A DNA stretch of 64,000 nucleotides, from contig JAGOWQ010000002.1 of NCBI GenBank assembly GCA_018060185.1, positions 24,978 to 88,977 on the forward strand, written 5' to 3'. A model generated the notes under the pieces. That model saw only the letters and a list, made by a program, of their open reading frames with translations. It made no database searches and was not told the origin of the DNA. Position 1 is the first letter of the stretch, and the number at the start of each line of letters is the position of its first letter. Below, piece by piece: positions 44,781 through 53,939 of the stretch. Made by a program: the position numbers and the translations under genes. Source of the DNA: Leptotrichiaceae bacterium (lineage in GTDB: Bacteria > Fusobacteriota > Fusobacteriia > Fusobacteriales > Leptotrichiaceae).

Positions 44781-46922
44781 TTAAAATTGCTTTTTATACT
44801 CTATATTATTGTATTTTAAATTAGCTATATTTCCATTCCAAGTTATAGGTATATCAAGCATTCCTTTACTAACATTTACTTTTACACTTGATGGATATCC
44901 ATCTACTATAGAAATATTTTTTGACGCTCTCTCAAGCATTTCTTCAATTGTTTCAGTAGGAATATTTATATTGAAAGTTTTTTCTTCAGAATCATTTCCA
45001 GATTGTCCAATAGCTTTTAATTGGACATTACTACTACCTCCACCATAAAACTGTTTATTTATTTTACCGCTTATTGGCAAAAGTCTTGAATTTGAAGTTT
45101 CCCATTTTATTGTAACACTAATTCCGTTAGATGCTTTAGAATTTTTAATCAACTCTATTTTCCCTTTAGTATTTACTTCTGATTGAGATATATTTAATTT
45201 ATTCAACACCTCATTTATTGCTGCAACTGCTTTAGGATCAGATTTAACTTGATTTGAATTACTGTCTTGTAACTGATACTGCATTTTTATATTTCCACTA
45301 TTTTCTAATACTTTTCTATTAATGTCATATATAGCACTATTAGATGAAACCCTAGTCTTTCCTTGATAAGTTACAACATTTCCCGTCAAATTAACTTTTT
45401 TGTCTTTTATATTTACTACTGCTTTATCTGCACTTGTATTTATATTAGAAAATTGAGGAAGTTTACTTACAATTTTTACATTGTTTTGCGCAGTTCCTAT
45501 TTCTGTATTTAAATTTAAATATAAAAAATTGGAAGTCATTTGAGTGTCATTTTTAAAATCAATTATAACTTGATCTCTTGCTAAAACTAAATTTTTAGAA
45601 GTATCTATTTCGTTGTACTGTGAATCAAGATTAACATCTTTATAAATCATATGTACATTTCCTTTTATTTCACTCCTAGTAATACTCATATCATTATTGT
45701 TATGCGAAACAAAGTAAATTTTTGAAGTACTACCTCTAAAATTCACAGCTTCAGATTCAATAAGTTTCGTTGGATTATTTAAAAAATCTTTTACATTTCC
45801 TCTTATTTTACCATTTACATTTCCATCAAATTTAAACTCTTTTTTTTCAAAACTTCCTTCTCCCGTATTAGAAGTAATTATATCCCCCTGAATACTCCTC
45901 ATAATCATTTTATTTGCAAATATATCTTTATTTATAGTATTCATGATTCCACTATTTCCGCTTACAGAAAAATTTTGTTTTGTTACAGAAAAATTTTTAT
46001 TTAATGTTGCATGCCCTGTTTTAAATAAATATACCAGTCCTGTTCCATTCATTTTATAATCATCGTAATTCATTGTATAATAACCACTTGTCGTAAGTAT
46101 TTCATCTTTTAAATTATAGTTACCCGATTTAAATGTCCCATTTGATTTTTTAGGTTTATAGTTAAATGTTCCGTTCCCATCAGCATCTGCACTTTGTTTT
46201 ATCTCGTCATAAAACACATGACCCGCTGTCACTCTTAGATCTTTTCCTTCATAAATTACATTTCCAGTTGCATCTACTTGCCTTTTTTCTATATAATAAA
46301 TACCTTTATTCGCTGTAATATTACTCTTGTCATCTTTGTAAACTACATTTCCTTCTGCTTCAGCTATCTTAGTAACATCGTTATATTTTATTTTATCTGA
46401 TTTTAGTTCTCTTGGTAAATCTTTATAAATTACATTTCCTACTCCAGTTATTTCTTCAAAAGCTACGGTAGTTTCGACTTTATCTGCTTCTAATTCTCTT
46501 TTATCTTGATTATTTATGACTTTAGTTCTTGCATTAGAGATTATTTTGTCTCCTTCTTTTTTATATTCAACCTGTTCTGTAAATAAAGCCCATTTCTCAT
46601 CTTTAGTTCGCCCTACCACTTCTCTTTTCATTATAATATCCGAAGTTTTAGTATTAACTTCAGCTTCTTTAGCTGATATTAACATATTCTTTTTTAAAAG
46701 ATCTACAGTTACTCCTTTAAACTTTATCACTTCATCATTATTAGTGCCTATCTGTTCATCAGCATATATTACTGCCTCATCTTTTAATCTGTATACTACA
46801 TTTTTTGCTTTCATTTCTTTTTCCATCTGTTTAACAGGAGAATCAATTTTTTTAAAAAATATTGTATAAAGGAAATATACTAATATTAATAATAATACTC
46901 CATATATTGTTTTTTTCAACAT
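44781..46922 (-). CDS. LptC/LptA-like LPS bridge fusion with C-terminal Ig-like domain
   Basis: A 713-residue protein anchored by one N-terminal helix (about 5-22) with the remainder periplasmic. After the anchor, YRLKDEAVIYADEQIG and VDLLKKNMLISAKEAEVNTKT resemble LptC. Residues about 115-545 are a long series of OstA/LptA-type beta-jellyroll repeats (VETTVAFEEITGVGNVIYKD, ATGNVIYEGKDLRVTAGHVF, KKVNLTGNVVTYQGKTRVSS). Residues about 562-655 match an atrophied bacterial Ig-like domain (ISVTIKWETSN, SGKINKQF, VQLKAIG, EKTFNINIP). E. coli LptC and LptA are each under 200 residues, so this seems a fused, extended bridge. Its ATG overlaps the mutS stop by one base; lptB follows by 39 bases. Confidence 0.82.
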   Translation of the reverse strand: MLKKTIYGVLLLILVYFLYTIFFKKIDSPVKQMEKEMKAKNVVYRLKDEAVIYADEQIGTNNDEVIKFKGVTVDLLKKNMLISAKEAEVNTKTSDIIMKREVVGRTKDEKWALFTEQVEYKKEGDKIISNARTKVINNQDKRELEADKVETTVAFEEITGVGNVIYKDLPRELKSDKIKYNDVTKIAEAEGNVVYKDDKSNITANKGIYYIEKRQVDATGNVIYEGKDLRVTAGHVFYDEIKQSADADGNGTFNYKPKKSNGTFKSGNYNLKDEILTTSGYYTMNYDDYKMNGTGLVYLFKTGHATLNKNFSVTKQNFSVSGNSGIMNTINKDIFANKMIMRSIQGDIITSNTGEGSFEKKEFKFDGNVNGKIRGNVKDFLNNPTKLIESEAVNFRGSTSKIYFVSHNNNDMSITRSEIKGNVHMIYKDVNLDSQYNEIDTSKNLVLARDQVIIDFKNDTQMTSNFLYLNLNTEIGTAQNNVKIVSKLPQFSNINTSADKAVVNIKDKKVNLTGNVVTYQGKTRVSSNSAIYDINRKVLENSGNIKMQYQLQDSNSNQVKSDPKAVAAINEVLNKLNISQSEVNTKGKIELIKNSKASNGISVTIKWETSNSRLLPISGKINKQFYGGGSSNVQLKAIGQSGNDSEEKTFNINIPTETIEEMLERASKNISIVDGYPSSVKVNVSKGMLDIPITWNGNIANLKYNNIEYKKQF

Positions 46923-49552
46923 TATTTTTTCTCCTCTAACTTTGATTTTATTTCAGATAAAAACGTTAAAGCTTCCATAGGGGTCATATTGTTTACATCT
47001 TTATTTTCAATATCATATATTATTTCCTCTATTTTTTCATTCTCTACATTTTCAATTAATTCAAAATTATTATCTTCATACTCTTCTTCTATTTCAGAAA
47101 TTTTTCCAAATAGTGATAATTGTTGAACATTTATTGTTTTATCTATTAATTCTTTTCTTTGCTCTAATTTATGTAATATTTTCTTACTTTCTTTTAAAAT
47201 CTCCTTTGGAATACCAGCAAGTTTTGCTACTTCTATCCCATAAGACTTGTCTGCTCCACCTTTTACTATATTTCTCAAAAACATTACTTTCCCAGATTTT
47301 TCTTCAACTTCTATTCTATAATTAACCATATTTTCAAATTTATTCTCTAAATCTGTCAATTCATGATAATGAGTGGCAAATATTGTTTTTGCTCTTACTT
47401 TCTCATAGATATATTGTGAAATAGCAGTAGCTATAGAAACCCCGTCAAAAGTTGACGTTCCTCTTCCCACTTCATCTAAAATTATAAGACTTTTTTCTGT
47501 AGCATTATTCAAAATGTTAGAAGTTTCACTCATTTCAATCATAAATGTACTCTGACCAGTCAATATATCATCAGAAGCTCCTATTCTTGTCAAATATTTA
47601 TCAACAATGGAAAGTTTAGCTTCTCTAGCAGGAACAAAAGAACCTATTTGAGCCATTATAGATATAAGAGCTATTTGTTTCATATATGTGGATTTCCCTG
47701 CCATATTAGGACCTGTTAAAACTATAAATCTTTCTTTATCAGATAGATCTGTATTATTTGAAACAAAGTCAGTTCTTCCTATTAATTTTTCTACTACTGG
47801 ATGTCTACCTTCAACTATTTTAATTGAAAATTCATTATTTATTTCAGGTTTTACATAATCATTTTCAACAGCTACTGTTGCAAAAGAAACCATTACATCT
47901 AAATAAGATAATTTTTTTGCTAAATTTGCCAAAACACCCTTATATTCTTTTATTTTTATACTTATTTCTTTAAAAAGGTGATATTCCAAATCTTCTATCT
48001 TAGCCTTGGAATTTATTATTGTATATTCATACTCTTTTAATTCAGGAGTTATATATCTTTCTGCATTAGAAAGAGTTTGTTTTCTTATATAATCTTCAGG
48101 AACTGAAGATAAATTTGATTTAGTAATTTCTATAAAATATCCAAAAACTTTGTTATATTTTATTTTCATATTTCTTATTCCTGTTTTTTCTTTTTCTCTT
48201 TTTTCTATCTCCAAAAGAAAATCTTTTCCTGAATTCATAATATTATGAATTTTATCTAGTTCTCCATTATAACCTTTTTTTATTATTCCACCTTCACGTA
48301 CTGAAAAAGGAGCATCATCTTTTATACTTTCATCTATAAGTTTATATATATTTAACAATATTTCCAAATCTATATTTTCAAAAAACTCTGTATCTTTTAA
48401 AATATAAATTAATTCTATTGATGATTTTATAGTATTTTTAAGCGATGTTAAATCTTTTCCATTTTCATTCCCAAATATTATTTTCCCTAACAATCTTTCT
48501 AAATCATATACGTTTCCTAATTTTTCTTTTAAATCTTCACGAATTAAAACATTGTCTATGAAATATTTTACATCTTCTTGTCTTTTATAAATTATTTCAA
48601 TATCTAAAAGAGGATTATTTATATACTTTTTCAATAATCTTGTACCCATAGAAGTTATACATCTATCCAAAACCCATAAAAGAGAACCATAAACAGTTTT
48701 TTCTCTTTGATTTTTAGTAAGTTCTAGATTTTTCCTAGTTATAGAATTTATTTCAGCAAAATTTGATGTATTTAAAAACTCTATTTTTTCAACTGTTAAA
48801 TCTCCTTCTATCTGCATAGTCATAACATAATCTAAGGCTGACGCTGCAGCTTCTATAACTGACTTTCTATTATTTATTCCATAACTTTCAAGAGAAACTA
48901 CTCCAAAATAATCTGTTAGAAATCTTTTTGATTCTCTTACTTTTTGAACTAGTGTAACTGTTGAGTCATTTCTTTGTACAAAATCATCAATTTTATCTTT
49001 TATACTATCATAAAATGTCGGATTTAGTAGTATTTCTTTAGGTTCTATTTTATTAAATTCACTAATTAACTTAGAATAGTCATTATCCCCCTCTATTTCA
49101 GAAACTTTGAATTCTCCTGTTGTAATGTCAATATAAGCTACTCCTATTGTATTATCCACAACTCTTACGCTCATTAAATAATTATTACTTTTAGAATCTA
49201 AAGTTTCAACATCCATTACTGTTCCAGGTGTTATTATTTTTATAACTTCTCTTTTTACAATTCCTTTAGCTTCTTTAGGATCTTCAGTTTGCTCGCAAAT
49301 AGCAACTTTATACCCTTTAGAAATTAATTTAGATATATATGGACTAGCTGTATGATAAGGAATGCCAGCTAGTGGTATATCCTGCCCTTTTTCCTTGTTT
49401 CTAGATGTTAAAGTCAACCCTAATTCTTTTGAAGCCTTTACAGCATCTTCAAAAAACATTTCATAAAAATCACCTAATCTAAAAAACAATATAGAATCTT
49501 GATGTTGTGATTTTATCTCCTTATATTGCTTCATAAGCGGTGTATCTACCAT
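46922..49552 (-). CDS. mutS: DNA mismatch repair protein MutS
   Basis: An 876-residue MutS. The mismatch-reading loop with the Phe-x-Glu motif lies in LFFRLGDFYEMFFED (residues about 22-36). The connector, core and clamp domains follow; the ATPase has Walker A GPNMAGKSTYMKQIA, LDEVGRGTSTFDG as Walker B and signature, and ATHYHELTDLE. A C-terminal acidic tail completes it. AGAGG lies before the ATG. It leads the long operon, behind a good promoter, and its stop codon overlaps the start of the LptC/LptA-like gene (TAATG). Confidence 0.99.
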   Translation of the reverse strand: MVDTPLMKQYKEIKSQHQDSILFFRLGDFYEMFFEDAVKASKELGLTLTSRNKEKGQDIPLAGIPYHTASPYISKLISKGYKVAICEQTEDPKEAKGIVKREVIKIITPGTVMDVETLDSKSNNYLMSVRVVDNTIGVAYIDITTGEFKVSEIEGDNDYSKLISEFNKIEPKEILLNPTFYDSIKDKIDDFVQRNDSTVTLVQKVRESKRFLTDYFGVVSLESYGINNRKSVIEAAASALDYVMTMQIEGDLTVEKIEFLNTSNFAEINSITRKNLELTKNQREKTVYGSLLWVLDRCITSMGTRLLKKYINNPLLDIEIIYKRQEDVKYFIDNVLIREDLKEKLGNVYDLERLLGKIIFGNENGKDLTSLKNTIKSSIELIYILKDTEFFENIDLEILLNIYKLIDESIKDDAPFSVREGGIIKKGYNGELDKIHNIMNSGKDFLLEIEKREKEKTGIRNMKIKYNKVFGYFIEITKSNLSSVPEDYIRKQTLSNAERYITPELKEYEYTIINSKAKIEDLEYHLFKEISIKIKEYKGVLANLAKKLSYLDVMVSFATVAVENDYVKPEINNEFSIKIVEGRHPVVEKLIGRTDFVSNNTDLSDKERFIVLTGPNMAGKSTYMKQIALISIMAQIGSFVPAREAKLSIVDKYLTRIGASDDILTGQSTFMIEMSETSNILNNATEKSLIILDEVGRGTSTFDGVSIATAISQYIYEKVRAKTIFATHYHELTDLENKFENMVNYRIEVEEKSGKVMFLRNIVKGGADKSYGIEVAKLAGIPKEILKESKKILHKLEQRKELIDKTINVQQLSLFGKISEIEEEYEDNNFELIENVENEKIEEIIYDIENKDVNNMTPMEALTFLSEIKSKLEEKK

Positions 49553-49635
49553 TATTTATACCTCTACTTCTATTCTTTTTATCTATATTTTTACTTTATT
49601 TATTTTTTCGATAATTTATGTATAATTTATAGAAT

Positions 49636-49664
49636 AGTATAGCATAAATCAAAGGCTTTTTCAA
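49636..49664 (-). promoter_or_regulatory. Promoter of the mutS-to-rluD-like operon
   Basis: On the minus strand TTGAAA and TATACT are separated by 17 bases. The leader to mutS is about 80 bases. No comparably good promoter was found inside the following 18 kb, though I checked only the short gaps. Confidence 0.65.
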
Positions 49665-49737
49665 TTATATAATACTTTGAAAGATATAGTAAAAATTATA
49701 AATATTTAACTTTTTTTGAAATTTATTAATTAATAAA

Positions 49738-51420
49738 TTATTTTATATTTAATTTTCTATATCTATTAATAGTTCCAATAAATTCTTGCTTTCTAGGAAG
49801 AGAATAATTTCCTAAATGACTTGTATATGAAGATATTGATTCTAAACCATTTTTCTCGATAAAATCATATATTCTATCAACTGATTCTACTATATCTGAT
49901 TTTTCATCTATAAAGTTTTCTTTAAAATATTCCATCATAACAGCTATTCCATTAGTTTGATAACTATCAAGTAACTGTTCTAAATAAGAAATATCAATAT
50001 TTTCCTTACCATATTGGATAATATTTTTCCCCTTAAATCTTATTCTTCCGTCTTTTCCAGTTAATTTGAAGCTTTTATTCAATATTATTCTTTTTGTAAT
50101 TTCTCCAAATTTTTCTCTATTAATTTCTTTTTTACTATTTTCTAAAAGAATTATTTCTTCGACTTTATCAGTTACATCTGAAAGAACATATTCTTCTAGC
50201 ATTATTACTCTATCCGCTACATCAAAATAATCTCCAGAACCACCCATTATTAATATTGTAGAAATATCATAATCATCATAAAGAGCTCTTACTTTATCAA
50301 CAAATGGCGTTATCGGTTCTTTTTCATTTGAAATTAATTTTTTCATTCTGTTGTCTCTTATCATAAAATTAGTTGCAGACGTATCTTCATCAATTAAAAG
50401 AAGAGATGTTACTGTTTCTAGGCTCTCTATAACATTTGATGCCTGTGAAGTACTTCCACTAGCATTTTCTGTAGAAAACACTTTAGTATTTTTATTTTGT
50501 GGAAGATTATTAATGAATGGACTTATGTTAACTTTTTCTACACTTCTTCCATCTTCTGCTCTTATTTTCATAGCGCTTTTATCTGTAATTACATACTCTC
50601 TTCCATCTCCTTCAATGTGATTATAAACTCCTAATTCCAATGCATTAAGTATAGTAGATTTACCATGATACCCTCCTCCAACTATAAGAGTTACGCCTTT
50701 TTTTATACCCATTCCTTCTATTTCTTTTCCACTAGGTAATTTTAGTTTGATTTGAAAATTTTTTGGACTTTTAAATGGGACACTTTTAATTAAAGGCTTT
50801 ACAGAAACACCATTTTCTCTAGGTAAAATTGATCCATTTCCTATAAACGCTACTAACTTTTTACTTTTTATTTCTTCTCTTATATACTCTTGATCTAAAT
50901 ATAACGTTATATGATTTTTTAATTTATTTTTATCAATATTTTTGTACATAAAAGTATTTTCCACTATTTCAGGTAATATTTCTTCAAATATTTTTTTTGC
51001 TTCTTTTCCTAATATTCTTCTTCCGTTAGCAGGAAGTTCCATTTCGAATCTTACTTCTATTAAATTTTTTCTAATAATTATAGACGTCCTATCCAATACC
51101 TCTTGCCCACATTTATCAATGGTCATTATTTTTCTATTATTTCTAATTTTTTCTATTTCACTATAAAATATTCTTGTAAAAAAATCAGAAACCACTATTC
51201 TTTTTTCTTTAGTTTCAATAATTTCGTCAGGCATTCCAGTTATTTTACTATCTATTATTAATCTCATTTTTGAGGGAGGAGCATAAGGATCTGCTTGTAT
51301 TTTATCTATTTTTAATATAAATCTATCAAAATGATAGTCCCCTTTTAAACTTTTATATAAACCATAACTCTTGCCGTCTATCGAAAGTAGTGACTTTATA
51401 AGTTCTTTATTTGTATTCAT
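49738..51420 (-). CDS. COG3044-type predicted ATPase of the ABC class
   Basis: A 560-residue P-loop protein resembling the uncharacterised ABC-class ATPase family (COG3044, ABC_ATPase). The N-terminal half has the family motif DPYAPPSKMR (44-53). Then come an unusual Walker A GGGYHGKST (248-256), a signature-like SGSTSQASN (321-329), Walker B SLLLIDED (339-346) followed by TSATNFM, and LIMGGSGDYFDVADRVIML. No membrane segment. A trypanosome relative binds RNA editing factors, but the bacterial role is unknown. It seems monocistronic: divergent from the dehydrogenase gene upstream and 185 bases from mutS. The ribosome site AAAGGA is 12 bases from the ATG, farther than usual. Confidence 0.85.
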   Translation of the reverse strand: MNTNKELIKSLLSIDGKSYGLYKSLKGDYHFDRFILKIDKIQADPYAPPSKMRLIIDSKITGMPDEIIETKEKRIVVSDFFTRIFYSEIEKIRNNRKIMTIDKCGQEVLDRTSIIIRKNLIEVRFEMELPANGRRILGKEAKKIFEEILPEIVENTFMYKNIDKNKLKNHITLYLDQEYIREEIKSKKLVAFIGNGSILPRENGVSVKPLIKSVPFKSPKNFQIKLKLPSGKEIEGMGIKKGVTLIVGGGYHGKSTILNALELGVYNHIEGDGREYVITDKSAMKIRAEDGRSVEKVNISPFINNLPQNKNTKVFSTENASGSTSQASNVIESLETVTSLLLIDEDTSATNFMIRDNRMKKLISNEKEPITPFVDKVRALYDDYDISTILIMGGSGDYFDVADRVIMLEEYVLSDVTDKVEEIILLENSKKEINREKFGEITKRIILNKSFKLTGKDGRIRFKGKNIIQYGKENIDISYLEQLLDSYQTNGIAVMMEYFKENFIDEKSDIVESVDRIYDFIEKNGLESISSYTSHLGNYSLPRKQEFIGTINRYRKLNIK

Positions 51421-51544
51421 TTTATTTTATATTCCTTTCTTATTTTCATATGGATAGTTAATTTTATAAAAAATAACACATATATAAATCTTATTTACTT
51501 TAATAATCTAATTTTTATTTTCATATTTTTATGTTATTATAAAT

Positions 51545-51550
51545 TATAAT
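51545..51550 (+). promoter_or_regulatory. Possible -10 of the short-chain dehydrogenase gene
   Basis: TATAAT stands 20 bases before the start codon, followed by GAGGAGG. No -35 consensus was found, and the leader would be very short, so this is tentative. Confidence 0.35.
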
Positions 51551-51570
51551 ATATATGAGGAGGAAAGTCT

Positions 51571-52275
51571 ATGTTTAAAAATAAAGTTGTTGTTATAACT
51601 GGTGGAGCAAAAGGAATTGGTAAAAATATAGCAAATGAATTTTCTAGAAATGGAGCATATGTTTGCATTATTGATATAATAGAAAATGATTTTTTTGTAG
51701 GAGATATATCTAAGAAAGAAGTATTAGAAGAATTTTCTAAAAAAGTTATAAATAAATACGGAAAAGTTGATTTTCTTATAAATAATGCTTTACCTAAAAT
51801 GAAAGGAATCGATAACTGTTCTTTTGAAGATTTCAATTATTCTCTTCAAGTAGGAATTACAGCCCCATTTTATTTATCTAAATTATTTTTGCCATATTTT
51901 TCTGAAGGAGCTTCCATTATTAATATTTCATCGTCGCGTGATAGAATGAGTCAACCTAATACTGAAAGTTATACTGCTTCAAAAGGTGGAATTTCTGCTT
52001 TAACTCATGCTCTCGCGGTTTCTTTATCTGGAAAAGTAAGAGTAAACTCCATTTCTCCTGGATGGATAGATAATGATTTTAGAGAGTATTCGGGTCCCGA
52101 TTCACTTCAGCATCCAGCAGGGCGAGTAGGGAATCCTTTCGATATTTCAAACATGATTCTATTTTTATGCTCTGATAAAGCTGGATTTATTACTGGTGAA
52201 AATATATGTATAGATGGAGGAATGACTAAATATATGATTTATCACGGAGATAACGGATGGAATTTAAAAGATTAA
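51571..52275 (+). CDS. Short-chain dehydrogenase/reductase
   Basis: A 234-residue classical SDR. The cofactor motif TGGAKGIG is at residues 10-17, NNAL at 71-74, and the catalytic residues are Ser near 121, Tyr134 and Lys138 in SYTASKGG. NSISPGWID and TGENICIDGG near the end are typical. The usual acidic residue after the second strand (IIDI) suggests NAD(H) preference, which is inference. The protein is slightly shorter than most SDRs (about 250). It is a single plus-strand gene between two minus-strand operons; the substrate is unknown. Confidence 0.9.
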   Translation: MFKNKVVVITGGAKGIGKNIANEFSRNGAYVCIIDIIENDFFVGDISKKEVLEEFSKKVINKYGKVDFLINNALPKMKGIDNCSFEDFNYSLQVGITAPFYLSKLFLPYFSEGASIINISSSRDRMSQPNTESYTASKGGISALTHALAVSLSGKVRVNSISPGWIDNDFREYSGPDSLQHPAGRVGNPFDISNMILFLCSDKAGFITGENICIDGGMTKYMIYHGDNGWNLKD

Positions 52276-52284
52276 AAATAAAAT

Positions 52285-52320
52285 TAGAGTTTATAATACA
52301 TTAAAACATTATAAACTCTA
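52285..52320. terminator. 13-base stem-loop between the SDR and the polysaccharide operon
   Basis: TAGAGTTTATAAT pairs perfectly with ATTATAAACTCTA over a 10-base loop. A T-rich tail follows on the minus strand only (ATTTTATTTTT), so it probably ends the long minus-strand operon and may also slow plus-strand transcription. Confidence 0.6.
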
Positions 52321-52377
52321 TACAATATTATATAAGAACATAAATTTTTAAATTATTTTAATATTCATGATATTAAA

Positions 52378-53169
52378 TTACTTTATATCTAGTATCACCA
52401 TATAAGGTAAATGATCAGAAAGTTTTGTCCATTCCTGTGTGTCATCATTTATAAAAAAACTTTTTTTAGTTGTCCAAGAATCTAATTTTTCTCCTAATAT
52501 GTAATCTATTCTAGGTGTATCAGATGTCCTTTTTTCTTTAGTTCCGTCTTCTTTAATATTTTCACCTTCATAATAAGTATCTCTCCAATCACTAGATATC
52601 CCTTTGTAGTGATCAGATGTAGGTAAAAAATTAAAATCCCCGCTTAAAAACTTAATATCTCCTTCTATTAATTGAGATGTTATTAAAAGATCGTTTAATT
52701 CTTCAGTTTTTATTTCAGGTCTGTAATCTAGGTGTGTATTTATAACTGTAATATTTTTACCATATGTTTCATTAGTTAATTTAGCTGCTAATACTTGCCT
52801 TTTTTCAATTCCAATTGATGGCAATTCATGAGTAAATATCTTTTCTACAGGATATCTTGATATAAAAGCTATTCCGTATTCCCCACCATCATAATCTCTA
52901 GATTTTTGAAAGTAATAGTAGTTATACCCTAATACACTCGCTATTTCACGAGTTACATCCTTAAAATTACTTCTTTTTGTATTTTTATCTACTTCTTGCA
53001 AAGAAACAAAATCAGGATCGTATCTTTTTATACTTTCTCCTAATGTTGTCCCATTAGCTAATCTTGCTCCATATATATTATATGATATTATTTTAAATTC
53101 TTTTCCCAAATTTATCACACTTAACACTAAAAATAATAATATCCACTTCAAATTATTTTCTACTCTCAT
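52378..53169 (-). CDS. Exported endonuclease/exonuclease/phosphatase family protein
   Basis: A 263-residue protein with an N-terminal hydrophobic signal (about 8-22) and one EEP domain. The family motifs are intact: ISYNIYGAR, SLQEVD (metal Glu), NTHLDYR, LSGDFNFLP (Asp/Asn pair) and the terminal SDHLPYM (Asp-His). The fold serves DNases, sphingomyelinases and inositol/phospholipid phosphatases; here export argues for an envelope or external substrate. The start overlaps the end of the glycosyltransferase gene by 4 bases. It is the last gene of the polysaccharide operon. Confidence 0.85.
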   Translation of the reverse strand: MRVENNLKWILLFLVLSVINLGKEFKIISYNIYGARLANGTTLGESIKRYDPDFVSLQEVDKNTKRSNFKDVTREIASVLGYNYYYFQKSRDYDGGEYGIAFISRYPVEKIFTHELPSIGIEKRQVLAAKLTNETYGKNITVINTHLDYRPEIKTEELNDLLITSQLIEGDIKFLSGDFNFLPTSDHYKGISSDWRDTYYEGENIKEDGTKEKRTSDTPRIDYILGEKLDSWTTKKSFFINDDTQEWTKLSDHLPYMVILDIK

Positions 53170-53939
53170 TTTTTAAAGTTACTCCTACTTCTATCTTTTT
53201 TTTCTATTAAATAATACCTTGCTGTTATTCTAATTTTTTTTATTATTTTATAGATCCCTTTTAAATGTTTGCTTTCCAAAAATAATTTAGATTTCAAACT
53301 CCCCCAACTATCATTCCACCAGTGTATCCCATAAGTATTTTCTTTAATACAAGATTCAGAAAATTTTTCTTTAAAACTGTAAGGATAAAAATATTCTTTA
53401 GGATAAATTATTATTTCTCCTTTCTGCAAATTATTCTCTCTTTTTTCTGTTAAATTATATTTTTTCTCAAAAATATATGTAAAAATTTTCGGAATTGTCC
53501 ATAAAGGTTTAGACCAAATATCATTTTCATAAAATTTTATTACATCTTTTAAAATTCCACTTTTTCTCTCACAACCAAATATTCCTACACTTATATGTTT
53601 TTCATCTTCGTACCCTATAAAAAATTTAACATTTTCATTTTTTATTAAAAAAGAAATATCTTTTATTATTTCCATATCAGTATCTACATATATCCCTGAA
53701 TTTTCGTACATAAAATGAACTCTCATATAATCAGATACATAAGCCCATAATCTTCTTTCATAACATTCTTTAAAAAATCTATTTTTTCTTAAATGTTTTT
53801 CAACATCAAAATTTTTTTCATTTATTTCAATTATTTCAAAGTCAGGTAAATGTTTCTTCCAAGAAGCATAACATTTATAAAAAATATCTGGTTTTTTTCC
53901 ATTACCTATCCACACATAATAAATCTTTTTTTCTATCAT
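53166..53939 (-). CDS. Glycosyltransferase with DXD motif (GT32 / capsular sugar transferase type)
   Basis: A 257-residue cytosolic transferase. The opening IEKKIYYVWIGNGKKPDIF and the YVSDYMRVHFMYENSGIYVDTDMEI segment (DXD at 86-88) are typical of the Gly_transf_sug / GT32 group that moves sugars onto lipid-linked or polysaccharide acceptors. The C-terminus is basic. The start is 10 bases after GAGGAG and overlaps the polymerase gene by 38 bases. The donor sugar cannot be told; linked functions suggest assembly of a surface polysaccharide repeat unit. Confidence 0.87.
   Translation of the reverse strand: MIEKKIYYVWIGNGKKPDIFYKCYASWKKHLPDFEIIEINEKNFDVEKHLRKNRFFKECYERRLWAYVSDYMRVHFMYENSGIYVDTDMEIIKDISFLIKNENVKFFIGYEDEKHISVGIFGCERKSGILKDVIKFYENDIWSKPLWTIPKIFTYIFEKKYNLTEKRENNLQKGEIIIYPKEYFYPYSFKEKFSESCIKENTYGIHWWNDSWGSLKSKLFLESKHLKGIYKIIKKIRITARYYLIEKKDRSRSNFKK

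Noticed and set aside
49720..49739. A 20-base AT-only palindrome at the end of the COG3044-like gene
   Set aside because: It lacks any G-C pair and is not followed by a T run, so I did not call it a terminator.
51537..51836. A 99-codon minus-strand frame over the start of the short-chain dehydrogenase
   Set aside because: The plus-strand gene has clear SDR motifs across the same bases; the antisense frame has none.
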